Shown here in pieces: positions 1 to 9,062 of a stretch of 64,000 nt of DNA. The notes beneath the pieces were generated by a model, which made no database searches, was not told the DNA's origin, and saw only the letters and a list, made by a program, of their open reading frames with translations. The translations under genes were made by a program, and so were the position numbers. The DNA lies in the NCBI GenBank assembly GCA_951813605.1, contig OX638379.1, forward strand, positions 4,662,062 through 4,726,061. Direction: 5' to 3'. Origin of the DNA: an uncultured Bryobacterales bacterium. GTDB lineage: Bacteria; Acidobacteriota; Terriglobia; Bryobacterales; UBA6623. Each line of letters opens with the position of its first letter. Within the stretch, counting starts at the first letter, position 1.

Positions 1-534
1 CTTGCGAGAGACGCTTTGCCGCCGTGCGACATTTCACCGAGCAGCTACCGAGTTGGAGCGTGCCCGGTGAGGGGAACAAGAAGTCGACTCCCTAGAGAAC
101 GTTTGGAAGAGCCTCGGCTCGGGCGATTCAGCTCAGGCAGTCAGCCAATCGTCAAATCGAAAGGCTCGACCGACAAACATCTCAATCCTTGCTCCAATGC
201 ATGAGAGATCGAATTGCAAGCGATGAAGAGGCTCGCGAACGCGGCGCTGGACTGAACACGCCGTATTCGCGTCTGTGGAACTATCGAGCAGGGCGACACC
301 TCTTAATCTGGAACTTCCTAGACCGGCAGAACTGTATCCTGGTCGCAGAAGCAGACAAGAGGGATTGATTGTACCGAGTTCACTGGGACGTCTCTTCCCG
401 TTGATTCCGTTCTAGGCCGAGCGCTCAGCTTGATGTAGGCGAGGGTCGCTGCCTAGACGTTGCGTGGTTTGCAATTCACACTTGGGCGGTCTAAGGGACG
501 AATGCGTGGCGCGAGTATGCTGGCCGAAAGGCAA
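1..534. other. Intergenic sequence, no supported gene
   Basis: No reading frame here has a convincing ribosome site, family motif or the strong third-position GC bias seen in the neighbouring genes. A 62-codon frame near the left edge is Arg/Ser-rich and looks fortuitous. The last part is probably the leader of the sulfatase gene. The left edge cuts the sequence, so the end of an unseen gene cannot be excluded. Confidence 0.5.
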
Positions 535-2001
535 ATGAAGTACTGGGCTCCGATCCTTGTCTTGCTAGTGGCTTCGGCCTTGCAAGCCAAGCAACCCCAA
601 CCCAACGTCCTGCTTTTGTTCGCCGACGACCAGCGGCCCGACACCATCGGCGCCCACGGCAACCCCTACATACAGACACCTAATCTCGACCGACTAGCAG
701 GTGAGGGCTTCAGCTTCCGGCGGGCGTATTGCCTAGGGGCCCAGGGCGGGGCCGTCTGCGTTCCGAGCCGCGCCATGCTCAACACAGGCAAGAGCTTCTT
801 TCGGATTCCAATGGACATGGCGGGTGAGACCACGCTGGGCCAGCTGCTCGGCCGCAGCGGATTCGCCACGTTCGCAACCGGCAAGTGGCACAACGGACGG
901 GAATCCTGGCTGAAGAGCTTCCAGCTGGGGCGAAACATCATGTTCGGGGGCATGTCGAACCACATGAAGGTGCCGCTGGCGGACCTGGGACCCGACGGGA
1001 AGCTGTACCGCGAGCGCGAAGGCGTTCGCTTCTCTAGCACGCTCTTCGCGGATGCGGCAATCGAATTCCTGCGCAACTACAGGGACGAGCAGCCGTTTCT
1101 TGCGTACGTTGCCTTCACCGCTCCCCACGACCCCCGCAACCCGCCGCCCAAGTACCGGCGCATGTATTACCGGAACCCGCCGCCGCTGCCACCGAACTTC
1201 GCGCCCCAGCACGCCTTCAACAACGGCCACATGACCGGCCGCGACGAGAGCTTGGGACCTTGGCCGCGTCCGAGGGAGGTCGTGCAGGACCAGCTCTCGG
1301 AGTACTACGGCCTCATCACGCATCTGGACCGCCAGGTGGGCCGCGTCCTGCGCGAGCTCCAAGCAGGCCCGCACGCGGACGACACGATCGTCGTCTACAC
1401 GGCTGATCACGGCCTCGCGGTCGGCAGCCACGGACTGCTGGGCAAGCAGAACCTTTACGAGCACTCGATGGGGGCACCGCTGATCTTCTCGGGACCGGGA
1501 ATTCCCAAGGGCAGGCAGTCCAGCGCCTTCTGCTACCTGCTCGACATCTTCCCCACGCTGTGCTCGATCCTCGGAGTCGAAATGCCTGCAGGGATAGACG
1601 GTCTCGACTTGTCGCCCATATGGCGCGGCGGGGCCCTGTCCGTCCGCAACTCGGTCTTTACGTCGTTCCGCGACTTGATGAAGGCCGTGCGCACCGAACG
1701 CTGGAAGCTGATCCGCTATCCCAGGATCGACCACATCCAATTATTCGATCTCGAAGCAGATCCGCACGAGACGAGAAACCTGGCCGAAGATCCCGAGCAA
1801 GCGGGCCGTGTCGACGAACTAACCGCCGTCATGCGGGAATGGCAGGAAAAGGTCGGGGACAGCCATCCGCTGGCCGTGCCGCATCCCGAGCCGAAAGAAA
1901 TCGATTTGACCGGACACCGGCAGAACCGCGACCGCTGGCAGCCTGACTGGATTTTCGAGAAGTACTTCGAAGAGCCCTACGGGCGCGTTTCTGCCCGCTA
2001 G
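535..2001 (+). CDS. Secreted type I sulfatase (arylsulfatase family)
   Basis: Predicted hydrolase of sulfate esters, exported across the inner membrane. Residues 1-18 form a short Sec signal peptide ending LQA. The sulfatase fold follows, with a metal-binding FADD motif (Asp31-Asp32) and the CVPSR signature at residues 75-79; in this family the Cys is converted to formylglycine by a sulfatase-modifying enzyme. A GKWH motif near residue 121 and TADHG near residue 311 complete the active-site pattern. I chose the ATG at 535 because it is preceded by AAAGG and begins directly with the signal peptide; the frame stays open to 460. The natural substrate (sulfated polysaccharide or other ester) cannot be read from sequence. 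It is convergent with the molybdenum hydroxylase operon. Confidence 0.9.
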   Translation: MKYWAPILVLLVASALQAKQPQPNVLLLFADDQRPDTIGAHGNPYIQTPNLDRLAGEGFSFRRAYCLGAQGGAVCVPSRAMLNTGKSFFRIPMDMAGETTLGQLLGRSGFATFATGKWHNGRESWLKSFQLGRNIMFGGMSNHMKVPLADLGPDGKLYREREGVRFSSTLFADAAIEFLRNYRDEQPFLAYVAFTAPHDPRNPPPKYRRMYYRNPPPLPPNFAPQHAFNNGHMTGRDESLGPWPRPREVVQDQLSEYYGLITHLDRQVGRVLRELQAGPHADDTIVVYTADHGLAVGSHGLLGKQNLYEHSMGAPLIFSGPGIPKGRQSSAFCYLLDIFPTLCSILGVEMPAGIDGLDLSPIWRGGALSVRNSVFTSFRDLMKAVRTERWKLIRYPRIDHIQLFDLEADPHETRNLAEDPEQAGRVDELTAVMREWQEKVGDSHPLAVPHPEPKEIDLTGHRQNRDRWQPDWIFEKYFEEPYGRVSAR

Positions 2002-2047
2002 CCAGCCAGCACGGCCTTTTCCGGATCGCGACTTGTTCGCTTTGCCG

Positions 2048-2269
2048 CTATAGCGGCTCGTAGCACTTGCGGGACATCGTGCAGGTGTCTTCGTCCACGA
2101 TGTCCCCGTCGGGACCGATCGGCTTGTAGGTCTGATCGCACCAGTAGATCCTGGTGTTCGACAGAGGCACCGACGGATCGTCGTCGGCGTCGATATACAT
2201 TCCCTTCCATCGCAAGTCGCTGCAACGGTGGGTGAGGACCTTCAGGCCTGCTCCTCGGTTTCGGGACAC
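2048..2269 (-). CDS. Small cysteine-containing hypothetical protein (73 aa)
   Basis: A short reading frame with a GTG start at 2269, preceded six bases upstream by an AGGAGG ribosome site. Its codons are strongly GC-biased in the third position, as in neighbouring genes. The product is small and acidic, with four cysteines (residues 16, 44, 63 and 69), a WCDQTYKP segment and a C-terminal CTMSRKC segment. I do not recognise the family. It has no signal peptide or membrane segment. It lies about 100 bases downstream of the FAD subunit of the molybdenum hydroxylase on the same strand and may be its last operon gene. The paired cysteines could bind a metal, but this is a guess. Confidence 0.6.
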   Translation of the reverse strand: MSRNRGAGLKVLTHRCSDLRWKGMYIDADDDPSVPLSNTRIYWCDQTYKPIGPDGDIVDEDTCTMSRKCYEPL

Positions 2270-2370
2270 GCTTCGCCTCCTGTGCACGAGTGGAAGCGGC
2301 TGCCGGGACGAAAGTCGTTGCGACCCTGCCCCGGCAGCCGCGGATTTCCGCGCGCCGGGCGCTTCGCGAC

Positions 2371-3339
2371 TTACGCCGCCATTGCCACAGCGCGCTTGAC
2401 CGCGACAGTGGCCAAGTGCACCTTGGCCTTGTTCTGGCTGAGCGGCGTGGCGGCTGCCATGGCCGCCTTGCCAGCGGCCTCGCCGGCGCTCTCGCCGAGA
2501 GACTGACCCTTGAGTGCCGTTTCCGCTTCCGAGGACCGCCACGGGATTGGCGCAACGTGTCCGAGCACGACTCTTGCGTCCGCGACCGTGCCGCGACGCA
2601 ACCGAACCGCCACCGAGGCCGTCACGAGCGGCCAATCAAGCAATTGCCGCTGGCGCACTTCGTAAGTCGCCGTCCGCCAGCCGGACGCGCCCGGAACGTT
2701 GATTTCGGTCACGATTTCGTTCGGCTGCAACGTGTTCTCGCGCTCTGATTCGGAGGCGGGGATCCGGAACAGGTCCGCGAGTGCCATCTCGCGCTCGCCC
2801 TCCGGTCCGGCCACGGTCACCTGCGCGCCCAGCGAGATCAGCGCCGGGGCAAGGCTCGAAGCGCTCACGAAGTACGCCGGGCCCTTGTTGCCTAGGATTG
2901 CGTGGTAGCGGTTCTCGCCATTCGGCACCAGCGACTCGCCATTGTGCATGGCGAGCAGGCCGTGCCCGTTGCGGAAGTACCAGCAACGCGGACGCTGCAG
3001 CAGGTCGCCGACAACCGTGCCCATCGCCCGCACCTGCGGCGCGGTGATGCCCCGCGCTGCCTGCAAGAGCGACCTGTAAGGCGCGGCTGCGCCGGAGTCA
3101 AGGAGCTGCTCCACGGTCGCCATCGCGCCGATGCGAAGCCCGCCCCCCTTCTTCGAAATGCCCCGAAGGGACCGGATGCTGCGGAGGCTCACGACCCGGC
3201 TGGGAGTCTCGACCCGCTGCTTCATCAGACTGACCAGGTCCGTGCCACCGGCCAGCACTGCGGTCACCCCGGCATGCGGGCTCAACGCTTGCGCGGCGGC
3301 GATGGTGTCGGTGGGAGCGATGTATTCGAAATTCTGCAT
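2371..3339 (-). CDS. Molybdenum hydroxylase FAD-binding subunit (xanthine dehydrogenase/PaoB family)
   Basis: FAD subunit of a three-subunit molybdenum hydroxylase; it passes electrons from the iron-sulfur centres to an acceptor. The 322-residue protein shows the FAD-binding N-terminal segment LAGGTDLVSLMK (about residues 30-41), a central RCWYF...NGENRYHAILG region and a C-terminal CO dehydrogenase flavoprotein-like domain. PaoB and 4-hydroxybenzoyl-CoA reductase beta carry a [4Fe-4S] cluster in the central insertion; here the scaffold is kept but only one cysteine (in RCWYF) remains, so the cluster is probably absent. Third gene of the operon, 15 bases after the Mo subunit stop. Confidence 0.88.
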   Translation of the reverse strand: MQNFEYIAPTDTIAAAQALSPHAGVTAVLAGGTDLVSLMKQRVETPSRVVSLRSIRSLRGISKKGGGLRIGAMATVEQLLDSGAAAPYRSLLQAARGITAPQVRAMGTVVGDLLQRPRCWYFRNGHGLLAMHNGESLVPNGENRYHAILGNKGPAYFVSASSLAPALISLGAQVTVAGPEGEREMALADLFRIPASESERENTLQPNEIVTEINVPGASGWRTATYEVRQRQLLDWPLVTASVAVRLRRGTVADARVVLGHVAPIPWRSSEAETALKGQSLGESAGEAAGKAAMAAATPLSQNKAKVHLATVAVKRAVAMAA

Positions 3340-3354
3340 GGTTCCTGACCTCCC

Positions 3355-5517
3355 CTATGTGTTCGCAAGCGCTGCCAGAACCCGGTCTGGAGTCAGCGGC
3401 AGGGTCGGGACCCTCACGCCGATGGCGTTCGCCACGGCGTTCGAGATGGCCGCGCCCGGCGAGATCGCCGGCGGCTCGCCGATGCCGATCACGCCCCGAT
3501 CGTCGTACTTGTTCTGGACCATGTGGACTTCCATCTCGCCGATGTCACCGGCACCGGCAAGCTTGTAGAATTCCATGTCCGGATTCAGCATCTTGCCAGT
3601 CGCCTGATCGTAGATCGACTCCTCGTACAACGCCCAACCGACGCCTTGGATGAGCGAGCCGTACACTTGGCTCTCGCACTGCTCGAGGCAGATCACCAAG
3701 CCAACGTCCTGGACAGCCGCGATCTTGTTGATCGTGACCACGCCGGTTTCCACGTCGACCGAGACATCGGCCATCTGGACGCCGCCCACGCCCGAGTCGT
3801 TGAGCTTGCCGCCATCCCTGTCCGGCTGCTTGCCGTGCCCGGTGATGGTGCGGGTGCCCAGCTTCTTGCAGGCATCCTGCCAGCTCAGCGACTTCGAGGC
3901 GTCAGACTTGGCGAAGATCTTGCCTTCCTTGGCCACCAGATCGCCCGCTTCGACGCCCAGGGACTCGGCCACGACCCCCTTGAGCTCCTCGAGGGCGTTC
4001 ACAGTGGCTCTGCGCGTCGAAGCCGACGTGCCGCCAACTGTCGTCGACCCGCCGGACGCGCCGGAGATCGGCAGCTTCGAGCTGCCGATGTTGACCTTGA
4101 TGTCCGGGATCTGCAGGCCGAGCGTCTCGGCTGCTACGACGGACAGCGTGGTGTACGTGCCGACACCCAGGTCCTGGCTGGCCATGTTGACAGAGACGCC
4201 CCCGTCCGGCTGGATGCGGACCTCGCAGGTCGAGTCATGCGGGCGCCCTCCCCAAGTGTGCAGCGAAAGCCCCAAGCCGCGCTTGACCGGGCCGGGGCCG
4301 GAGTCGCCGCGCTTGTGCCACTTCTCCTTCCAGCCGATCATCTCCGCGCACTTGTCGATCTCGTAGCGGTAGACTTCGGGCCGGGCGGTCAGGTCGGCGT
4401 TCTTCTTGAAGAATTCCACCGGATCCATGTCGAGCTTGGCGGCAAGGTCCTCCATCGGGCACATCGTCAGGACAGCCGCCTGCGGGTGGTTCGGCGCGCG
4501 CCAGGCGCGGGCCGGCCCGATATTGGTCGAGACGTTGAGGTGGCGCGCCTTCTGCGCGAGCCGCTCCTCGTTGTTGTACACATACGGCAACGGCGGGCTG
4601 CCGCGCCCTGCGATGCCTCCCGTCGACCAGGTCTCGGATTCGTAAGCGACGAGGGTCCCGTCCTGCTTGGCCCCGATCTTGACGTTGCCGTAGTCGGAGG
4701 GCCGACCGCCGGCCACCATGAGCTCCTCGTTCCGGTCGAGCATGAGCTTGACCGGCTTGCCCGCCATCTTGGACAGCTTGGCGCAGGCGATGCCCCACGT
4801 GTCGATGTTGAACTTCGACCCGAAGCCGCCGCCCATGTAGGGCGTGATGACGTGGATGTTGTCCGCCGAGATCGTCCCGATGGACTCGTCCCGCGAAAGA
4901 CCCTTCGCCAGATCGGCCGGAATGCGGGCGACCGCCTGCGTGGAGGCGTAGACCGTGATATCGTCCCCCGTCCAGTCCACCACCTGGCCATGCGGCTCGA
5001 GGCAGCAGTGCGTGATGACACGCAAGCCGTAGTAGCCTTCCACCGTGGCGTCGGCGCTATTCCAAGCCTCCGCGAGATCGGGGCCCTTGGTGTCGTCCTT
5101 GGCGGGCTTGACACGGTTCGCCTCGCCGGCCTTCTTGACGTCCTCGTCCTTCACCCAGTGGGGCAGTTCCTCGAAATGCACCGCGACGGCAGCCGCGACG
5201 TCGCGGGCGTGCTCCTCGGTGTCAGCGCAGATTGCGAGAATCTCCGTCCCGACCCACTGGACTTCGTCGCCTACATTGAGGATGTTGACATGGCCCTTGT
5301 AGCCGTTGACTCTTTGGGCGGCTGAGGTGTCGATGCCGATGATCCGCCCGTGCGGGACCGTCGATGTCACCAGCCGTGCGACGAGCATGCCATCCAAGTT
5401 GCGGTCATAGGAGTACTTTGCCGCGCCGCGGGCCTTTTCCGGACCGTCGACGCGGTGGTGTCTCTTGCCGATCAGGCTGCGATCTTCCACCGCCGGCCAA
5501 TCGTACTTCGTAGCCAT
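3355..5517 (-). CDS. Molybdenum hydroxylase large subunit, molybdopterin-binding
   Basis: Catalytic Mo subunit (720 aa) of a xanthine dehydrogenase/aldehyde oxidase family enzyme, which hydroxylates an aldehyde or N-heterocycle using water. The N-terminal hammerhead domain begins near the segment RHHRVDGPEKARGAAKY. MGGGFGSKF and QDLGVGTYT are typical Moco contacts, and GIGEPP near the C terminus supplies the expected catalytic Glu (about residue 681). I chose the ATG at 5517 because its first base is the last base of the preceding TAA stop (TAATG overlap), indicating translational coupling to the 2Fe-2S subunit. The frame is open further upstream, but that part lies inside the preceding gene. 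The subunit has no signal of its own and is probably co-exported with the Tat-bearing partner. Substrate unknown. Confidence 0.92.
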   Translation of the reverse strand: MATKYDWPAVEDRSLIGKRHHRVDGPEKARGAAKYSYDRNLDGMLVARLVTSTVPHGRIIGIDTSAAQRVNGYKGHVNILNVGDEVQWVGTEILAICADTEEHARDVAAAVAVHFEELPHWVKDEDVKKAGEANRVKPAKDDTKGPDLAEAWNSADATVEGYYGLRVITHCCLEPHGQVVDWTGDDITVYASTQAVARIPADLAKGLSRDESIGTISADNIHVITPYMGGGFGSKFNIDTWGIACAKLSKMAGKPVKLMLDRNEELMVAGGRPSDYGNVKIGAKQDGTLVAYESETWSTGGIAGRGSPPLPYVYNNEERLAQKARHLNVSTNIGPARAWRAPNHPQAAVLTMCPMEDLAAKLDMDPVEFFKKNADLTARPEVYRYEIDKCAEMIGWKEKWHKRGDSGPGPVKRGLGLSLHTWGGRPHDSTCEVRIQPDGGVSVNMASQDLGVGTYTTLSVVAAETLGLQIPDIKVNIGSSKLPISGASGGSTTVGGTSASTRRATVNALEELKGVVAESLGVEAGDLVAKEGKIFAKSDASKSLSWQDACKKLGTRTITGHGKQPDRDGGKLNDSGVGGVQMADVSVDVETGVVTINKIAAVQDVGLVICLEQCESQVYGSLIQGVGWALYEESIYDQATGKMLNPDMEFYKLAGAGDIGEMEVHMVQNKYDDRGVIGIGEPPAISPGAAISNAVANAIGVRVPTLPLTPDRVLAALANT

Positions 5518-6158
5518 TACGCACTCTCCCCTCTGGCCGCTTCGTAAACGGCCTTGCGGACTCCTACGTAGGTGCCGCAGCGGCAGATGTTGCCGCTTAG
5601 CCCGCTCTCCACGTCCGCCATCGACGGGCGCGGATTGCGTTCCGCGATCGCCTTGCCGGCCATGACCAGGCCCGGGGTGCAAAAGCCGCACTGCTGGGCG
5701 TCGTGCTCGACAAATTTCGTCTGGACCGCATGCATCGAGTCTTCGGTCGAGATTCCCTCGATGGTCTCGATCCTGCGCCCTTGGGCCTCGATCGCGAGCA
5801 TGGTGCAGGAATAGACGGGACTGCCGTCCACAATGACTGTGCAGGCACCGCACGTCGCGCGGTCGCAGACCTTCTTGGCGCCCGTGTGATCGAGGCGGTT
5901 GCGCAGAGCATCGATCAATGTCACGCGCGGCTCGACCATCAGGTCGTGACTTTTGCCGTTGATGTTCAGCGTGATGGAAACCGGATCCGGGCCGAGCACG
6001 TCGTTGCCCGCGGCGCGGACTCGCTCCGGCGCTCCCAGCGCGCCGACCGCGCCCGCGCCAATGCCCACACCCTCGATGAAGGTGCGGCGCGAAAAGCCCT
6101 CGCGCGGTTCGTGTTGGGGCCCCCGAACAGGCCCGTCTTGGGGTTTGTTAGAACTCAC
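5517..6158 (-). CDS. Molybdenum hydroxylase 2Fe-2S subunit with Tat signal
   Basis: Electron-transfer subunit (213 aa). A twin-arginine signal (SRRTF followed by a Gly/Ala-rich hydrophobic stretch, about residues 22-45) precedes a plant-type ferredoxin domain with CDRATCGAC and a helical domain with QQCGFC and NICRCG, the ligands of the two [2Fe-2S] centres. I chose GTG at 6158 because AAAGGAGAA precedes it and the Tat signal follows shortly; the longer open frame to 6311 has no good ribosome site. First gene of the operon (2Fe-2S, then Mo, then FAD). The Tat signal implies a folded complex moved to the periplasm, as in PaoABC of E. coli. Confidence 0.92.
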   Translation of the reverse strand: MSSNKPQDGPVRGPQHEPREGFSRRTFIEGVGIGAGAVGALGAPERVRAAGNDVLGPDPVSITLNINGKSHDLMVEPRVTLIDALRNRLDHTGAKKVCDRATCGACTVIVDGSPVYSCTMLAIEAQGRRIETIEGISTEDSMHAVQTKFVEHDAQQCGFCTPGLVMAGKAIAERNPRPSMADVESGLSGNICRCGTYVGVRKAVYEAARGESA

Positions 6159-6315
6159 CTGGCGTTCTCCTTTCCAGAGTTGTTCAATCGGAATTGCGAT
6201 CCGCTCCCGGGACGGGATGGACCTACTGTGCACTGAGACTATAGCAGAGAGCCTGGCCAGCAGCAGCAAAGCGCGAGGATTTCTGGCTTTTTCGCCGAGC
6301 GCGACTGCCAATCGC

Positions 6316-7689
6316 TCACCGCAGCACGCGGATCGAACGGACGACTGTCCCAGCCGCGATGTCGTCGAGGTGCTTGTCTCCGGACACTAGCCGCCCGAAA
6401 TTCACATAGCGCCCGTCGGCGAGCGGCAGCCCCGTCAGGCACAGGAAGAATCCGCCGCCCGAAGCCTGGCCTTGCCTCAGCATGCCGATGCTGCCGCGCA
6501 CGAACGGCTTCGGGTTCAGTTCCGAGCGGATCGGCTGCAGCCCGGCATGGACGACGGCATAGCCGTTAGGGCGCACTGCAGAGAACAACGCGCCGTCCAG
6601 CGCGCCGCGAGCCGCGAGCCTGCGAAAGTGCTCCGATGTGAGGGGTGCTTGGTCGTAGTCCAGCTCGATGCCGAACTCTCCCAGCGCAGTGCTCATGCGC
6701 AGGCGGGCTCCCAGGGTCTTCGCGAGACGCTGGTAGTCGTTCGGATCCAGCAGGGGGCCGCGGGGGGGAGTGATCGGCCTCCCGGCCAGCAGGGGCTCCC
6801 CGGCTGGCAGCGAATCGCCCGCAGGCGACCCTCCCATTGCAGCAAGCGCACGGCCCGCCTCGAAGCGCACCTTCGGGTCTGAGTGCTCCAGGCTCTCCCG
6901 GACGGCCGCGAGGACTGCATGGTCCGGAGCGCCGCCGGCGACCGCGCGAAGAGCCGCGGCTCGCACGAAATCATTGTCGTCGGTCACGAGCGGCCGCAGG
7001 CGCTCCCACACCAGAGGCACGCTGAGCAGATCCAATTCGCGTGCCGCGAGCGCGGCCGCCCAGCGGCTGTCCTGGTCGTCCGAGTCAAGGTACTCGGCAA
7101 CGAATTCCGACTGATCGCGGGCCCCCATCCGCATCAGGGCGGTCATCGCGGTCACAATCGGGGCGGCAGTGCGGGTGCCTTGCGGGGCGGCCTGCCGCCA
7201 ACCCATCTTGCCCAGTGCCTCCAGCGCGCGGGTCGCGACCCGGCGCTCGTCGTCACCTAGCAGGCCCGCAAGCGCCGCCGCGGCCTCTTCGGGAGGTTCG
7301 GGCCCCCCGGACCGCAGGTCAAATGCGTTGCCTGCAGCGAAGGCCGCCCGCGCCCGGACTGAGGGCGCGGGATCTCCCATCCCCAGCACGAGGGCATCGA
7401 CCGCGGAGCGCCCGCGAATGCGGGCGAACGCCAGGAGCGCCCGCGCCCTGAGTTCGGCAACAGGATGCTCAAGCTGCTCGAACAGCCATTCGTCCGCGAC
7501 TTGCCGGTCCTCGCGCTCCAAGAAATCCCCCTCTATCCGGTGCACTGGCCGCGTTAGCACGAGCCATGCCGCAGCCGCCCCAAGCAGCAGCATGCACGCA
7601 ATTAGGACCCGGGTCGCGGCGCGAGGCCAGCCCACCCCAGCGCCCGTCGCTCCGCGAGGCCCCCTGTCCGCTTCGAGCAAGCCTCTCAT
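6316..7689 (-). CDS. Membrane-anchored HEAT-repeat protein with C-terminal cyclophilin domain
   Basis: The 457-residue protein has one N-terminal membrane segment (about residues 26-45), then roughly 250 residues of Ala/Leu-rich helical repeats typical of HEAT repeats (repeated AxxALG and VRARAAFAAG-like units). A C-terminal cyclophilin-type peptidyl-prolyl isomerase domain begins around residue 330 (FGIELDYDQAPLTSEHF, then GGGFFLCLTG). The topology predicts a periplasmic chaperone or isomerase tethered to the membrane. Bacterial cyclophilins normally stand alone or carry only a signal peptide, so this fusion is unusual. It lies upstream of and divergent from 7750-8061. Confidence 0.8.
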   Translation of the reverse strand: MRGLLEADRGPRGATGAGVGWPRAATRVLIACMLLLGAAAAWLVLTRPVHRIEGDFLEREDRQVADEWLFEQLEHPVAELRARALLAFARIRGRSAVDALVLGMGDPAPSVRARAAFAAGNAFDLRSGGPEPPEEAAAALAGLLGDDERRVATRALEALGKMGWRQAAPQGTRTAAPIVTAMTALMRMGARDQSEFVAEYLDSDDQDSRWAAALAARELDLLSVPLVWERLRPLVTDDNDFVRAAALRAVAGGAPDHAVLAAVRESLEHSDPKVRFEAGRALAAMGGSPAGDSLPAGEPLLAGRPITPPRGPLLDPNDYQRLAKTLGARLRMSTALGEFGIELDYDQAPLTSEHFRRLAARGALDGALFSAVRPNGYAVVHAGLQPIRSELNPKPFVRGSIGMLRQGQASGGGFFLCLTGLPLADGRYVNFGRLVSGDKHLDDIAAGTVVRSIRVLR

Positions 7690-7749
7690 CGCGGAGCTGC
7701 CCCAAGACCCGGCCCGGCACCCCGCCGCCCGTTGCTATCCTTGCCGTTG

Positions 7750-8061
7750 ATGGGCGGCAACTCCGAGGGGCTCGCAGCCGTGCGCGAGGAACTCAAGAAG
7801 TACTCGCACCCGCTTCTGCGATTCGGCGCGAGAGAGACCGAGGCGGGCCGGATCGAGCTCGTGATCGACCTGAAGGAAAAGCCCGCCAGCATCCATACAT
7901 ACTACTTGGAGATCCATCCGCGAGACCTGGCCCACGCGCAATTCCGATGGATCCTCCAGCGCATGATCTTCGAGGGCCTGCACGACTACTTCGTCGAGAT
8001 GTTCGTATACACGCCGCAGAGCCTCGACAATCCGGCCTCGCCGTACGAGCTGCGACGCTGA
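7750..8061 (+). CDS. Hypothetical protein (103 aa) upstream of a MidA-type methyltransferase
   Basis: A small soluble protein with codon use like its neighbours; no family recognised. It has no signal or membrane segment and contains mixed charged helices and a possible beta hairpin (RIELVIDLKEK). The ATG at 7750 gives 103 residues; a slightly longer start at 7732 is possible. Only 10 bases separate its stop from the methyltransferase start, so the two are probably translated from one message. Confidence 0.6.
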   Translation: MGGNSEGLAAVREELKKYSHPLLRFGARETEAGRIELVIDLKEKPASIHTYYLEIHPRDLAHAQFRWILQRMIFEGLHDYFVEMFVYTPQSLDNPASPYELRR

Positions 8062-8071
8062 GCAAGCCGCG

Positions 8072-9037
8072 ATGGAGCTTGCGGAAGTCATCGCACGCGA
8101 GATCCGCTCAAGCGGGCCGCTGCCGTTTGGCCGCTTCATGGAAATGGCCCTGTACCACCCAACTCTGGGCTACTACACCGGCGGGCGGCAGCCTTTCGGC
8201 AAGGAAGGCGATTTCTACACCAACGCACAGCTGCAGCCGGTGTTCGGCCGCCTTGTGGCCCAACAGCTCGACCGCTGGCGGCAGCAGCTGGGAGGGTCCG
8301 ATCGCTTCACGGTCCTGGAGCTCGGGGCGGGACGCGGCGAGACCGGGGCGGAGGTCCGTCGCTGCATGCCGGACATCGAGTGGATCCCGAAAGAGCACGG
8401 TGACCGCTGGCCCCGGCGCCCGATGACCGGGGTCGTGCTCTGCAACGAGTTCTTCGACGCCCTGCCGGTCGATGTCGTCGAACGGCGCGACGGGAATTGG
8501 GTCGAGTGGCGGGTCGGGCAATCCAGGGGGCGATTCACGTGGGAGCGAACCGGGACGCGGCGAGACCGACAGGGGTTGCCGCGCATTGGCGAGGGACAGC
8601 GAATCGAGACCTGCGACCGCCAAATCGAGGCAATCCAGCGGATAGGCAGCATCCTGGAACGCGGGTGGGTGCTCGTGATCGACTACGGCTACACCCGCGA
8701 CGAACTGGCGCGGCGCGAGAGATTCCCGGAGGGCTCGCTGATGGGCTATTCGGCTCATCGAGCCGATCCCGACGTGCTGCTGGAGCCGGGCCGCCGGGAC
8801 ATCACGGCCCACGTGAACTTCAGTGCACTTGAAGACGCGGCACGGTCTGCAGGACTGGACGTGCTGCCTCTGCGCACGCAGCAGGCGTTCCTGCTAGAAG
8901 CAGGCGAAGACGACGAATTCTCCTACGCACTGGCGGCGGGGACCCGCCATCGGCGAACAGAGCTGCGCATGCAGCTGAAATCGCTCCTGCTCGGTCTCGG
9001 CGAGACGTTCCGGGTCCTCGTGATGCGAAAGCGCTAG
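8072..9037 (+). CDS. SAM-dependent methyltransferase of the MidA/NDUFAF7 family
   Basis: A 321-residue class I methyltransferase. Family hallmarks are the N-terminal GPLPFGRFMEMALYHP segment, the SAM-binding motif LELGAGRGE (about residues 88-96) and the NEFFDALPV motif (about 128-136). In mitochondria NDUFAF7 methylates an arginine of a complex I subunit; the bacterial targets are not established. The short preceding gene is probably cotranscribed. Confidence 0.85.
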   Translation: MELAEVIAREIRSSGPLPFGRFMEMALYHPTLGYYTGGRQPFGKEGDFYTNAQLQPVFGRLVAQQLDRWRQQLGGSDRFTVLELGAGRGETGAEVRRCMPDIEWIPKEHGDRWPRRPMTGVVLCNEFFDALPVDVVERRDGNWVEWRVGQSRGRFTWERTGTRRDRQGLPRIGEGQRIETCDRQIEAIQRIGSILERGWVLVIDYGYTRDELARRERFPEGSLMGYSAHRADPDVLLEPGRRDITAHVNFSALEDAARSAGLDVLPLRTQQAFLLEAGEDDEFSYALAAGTRHRRTELRMQLKSLLLGLGETFRVLVMRKR

Positions 9038-9062
9038 GACTATACTTGGACGGCAGGCGCGC

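Noticed and set aside
3523..5325. A 600-codon plus-strand frame antisense to the molybdenum hydroxylase
   Set aside because: It is the complement of strongly supported genes in a GC-rich genome, where long antisense frames arise by chance; no motifs or ribosome site.
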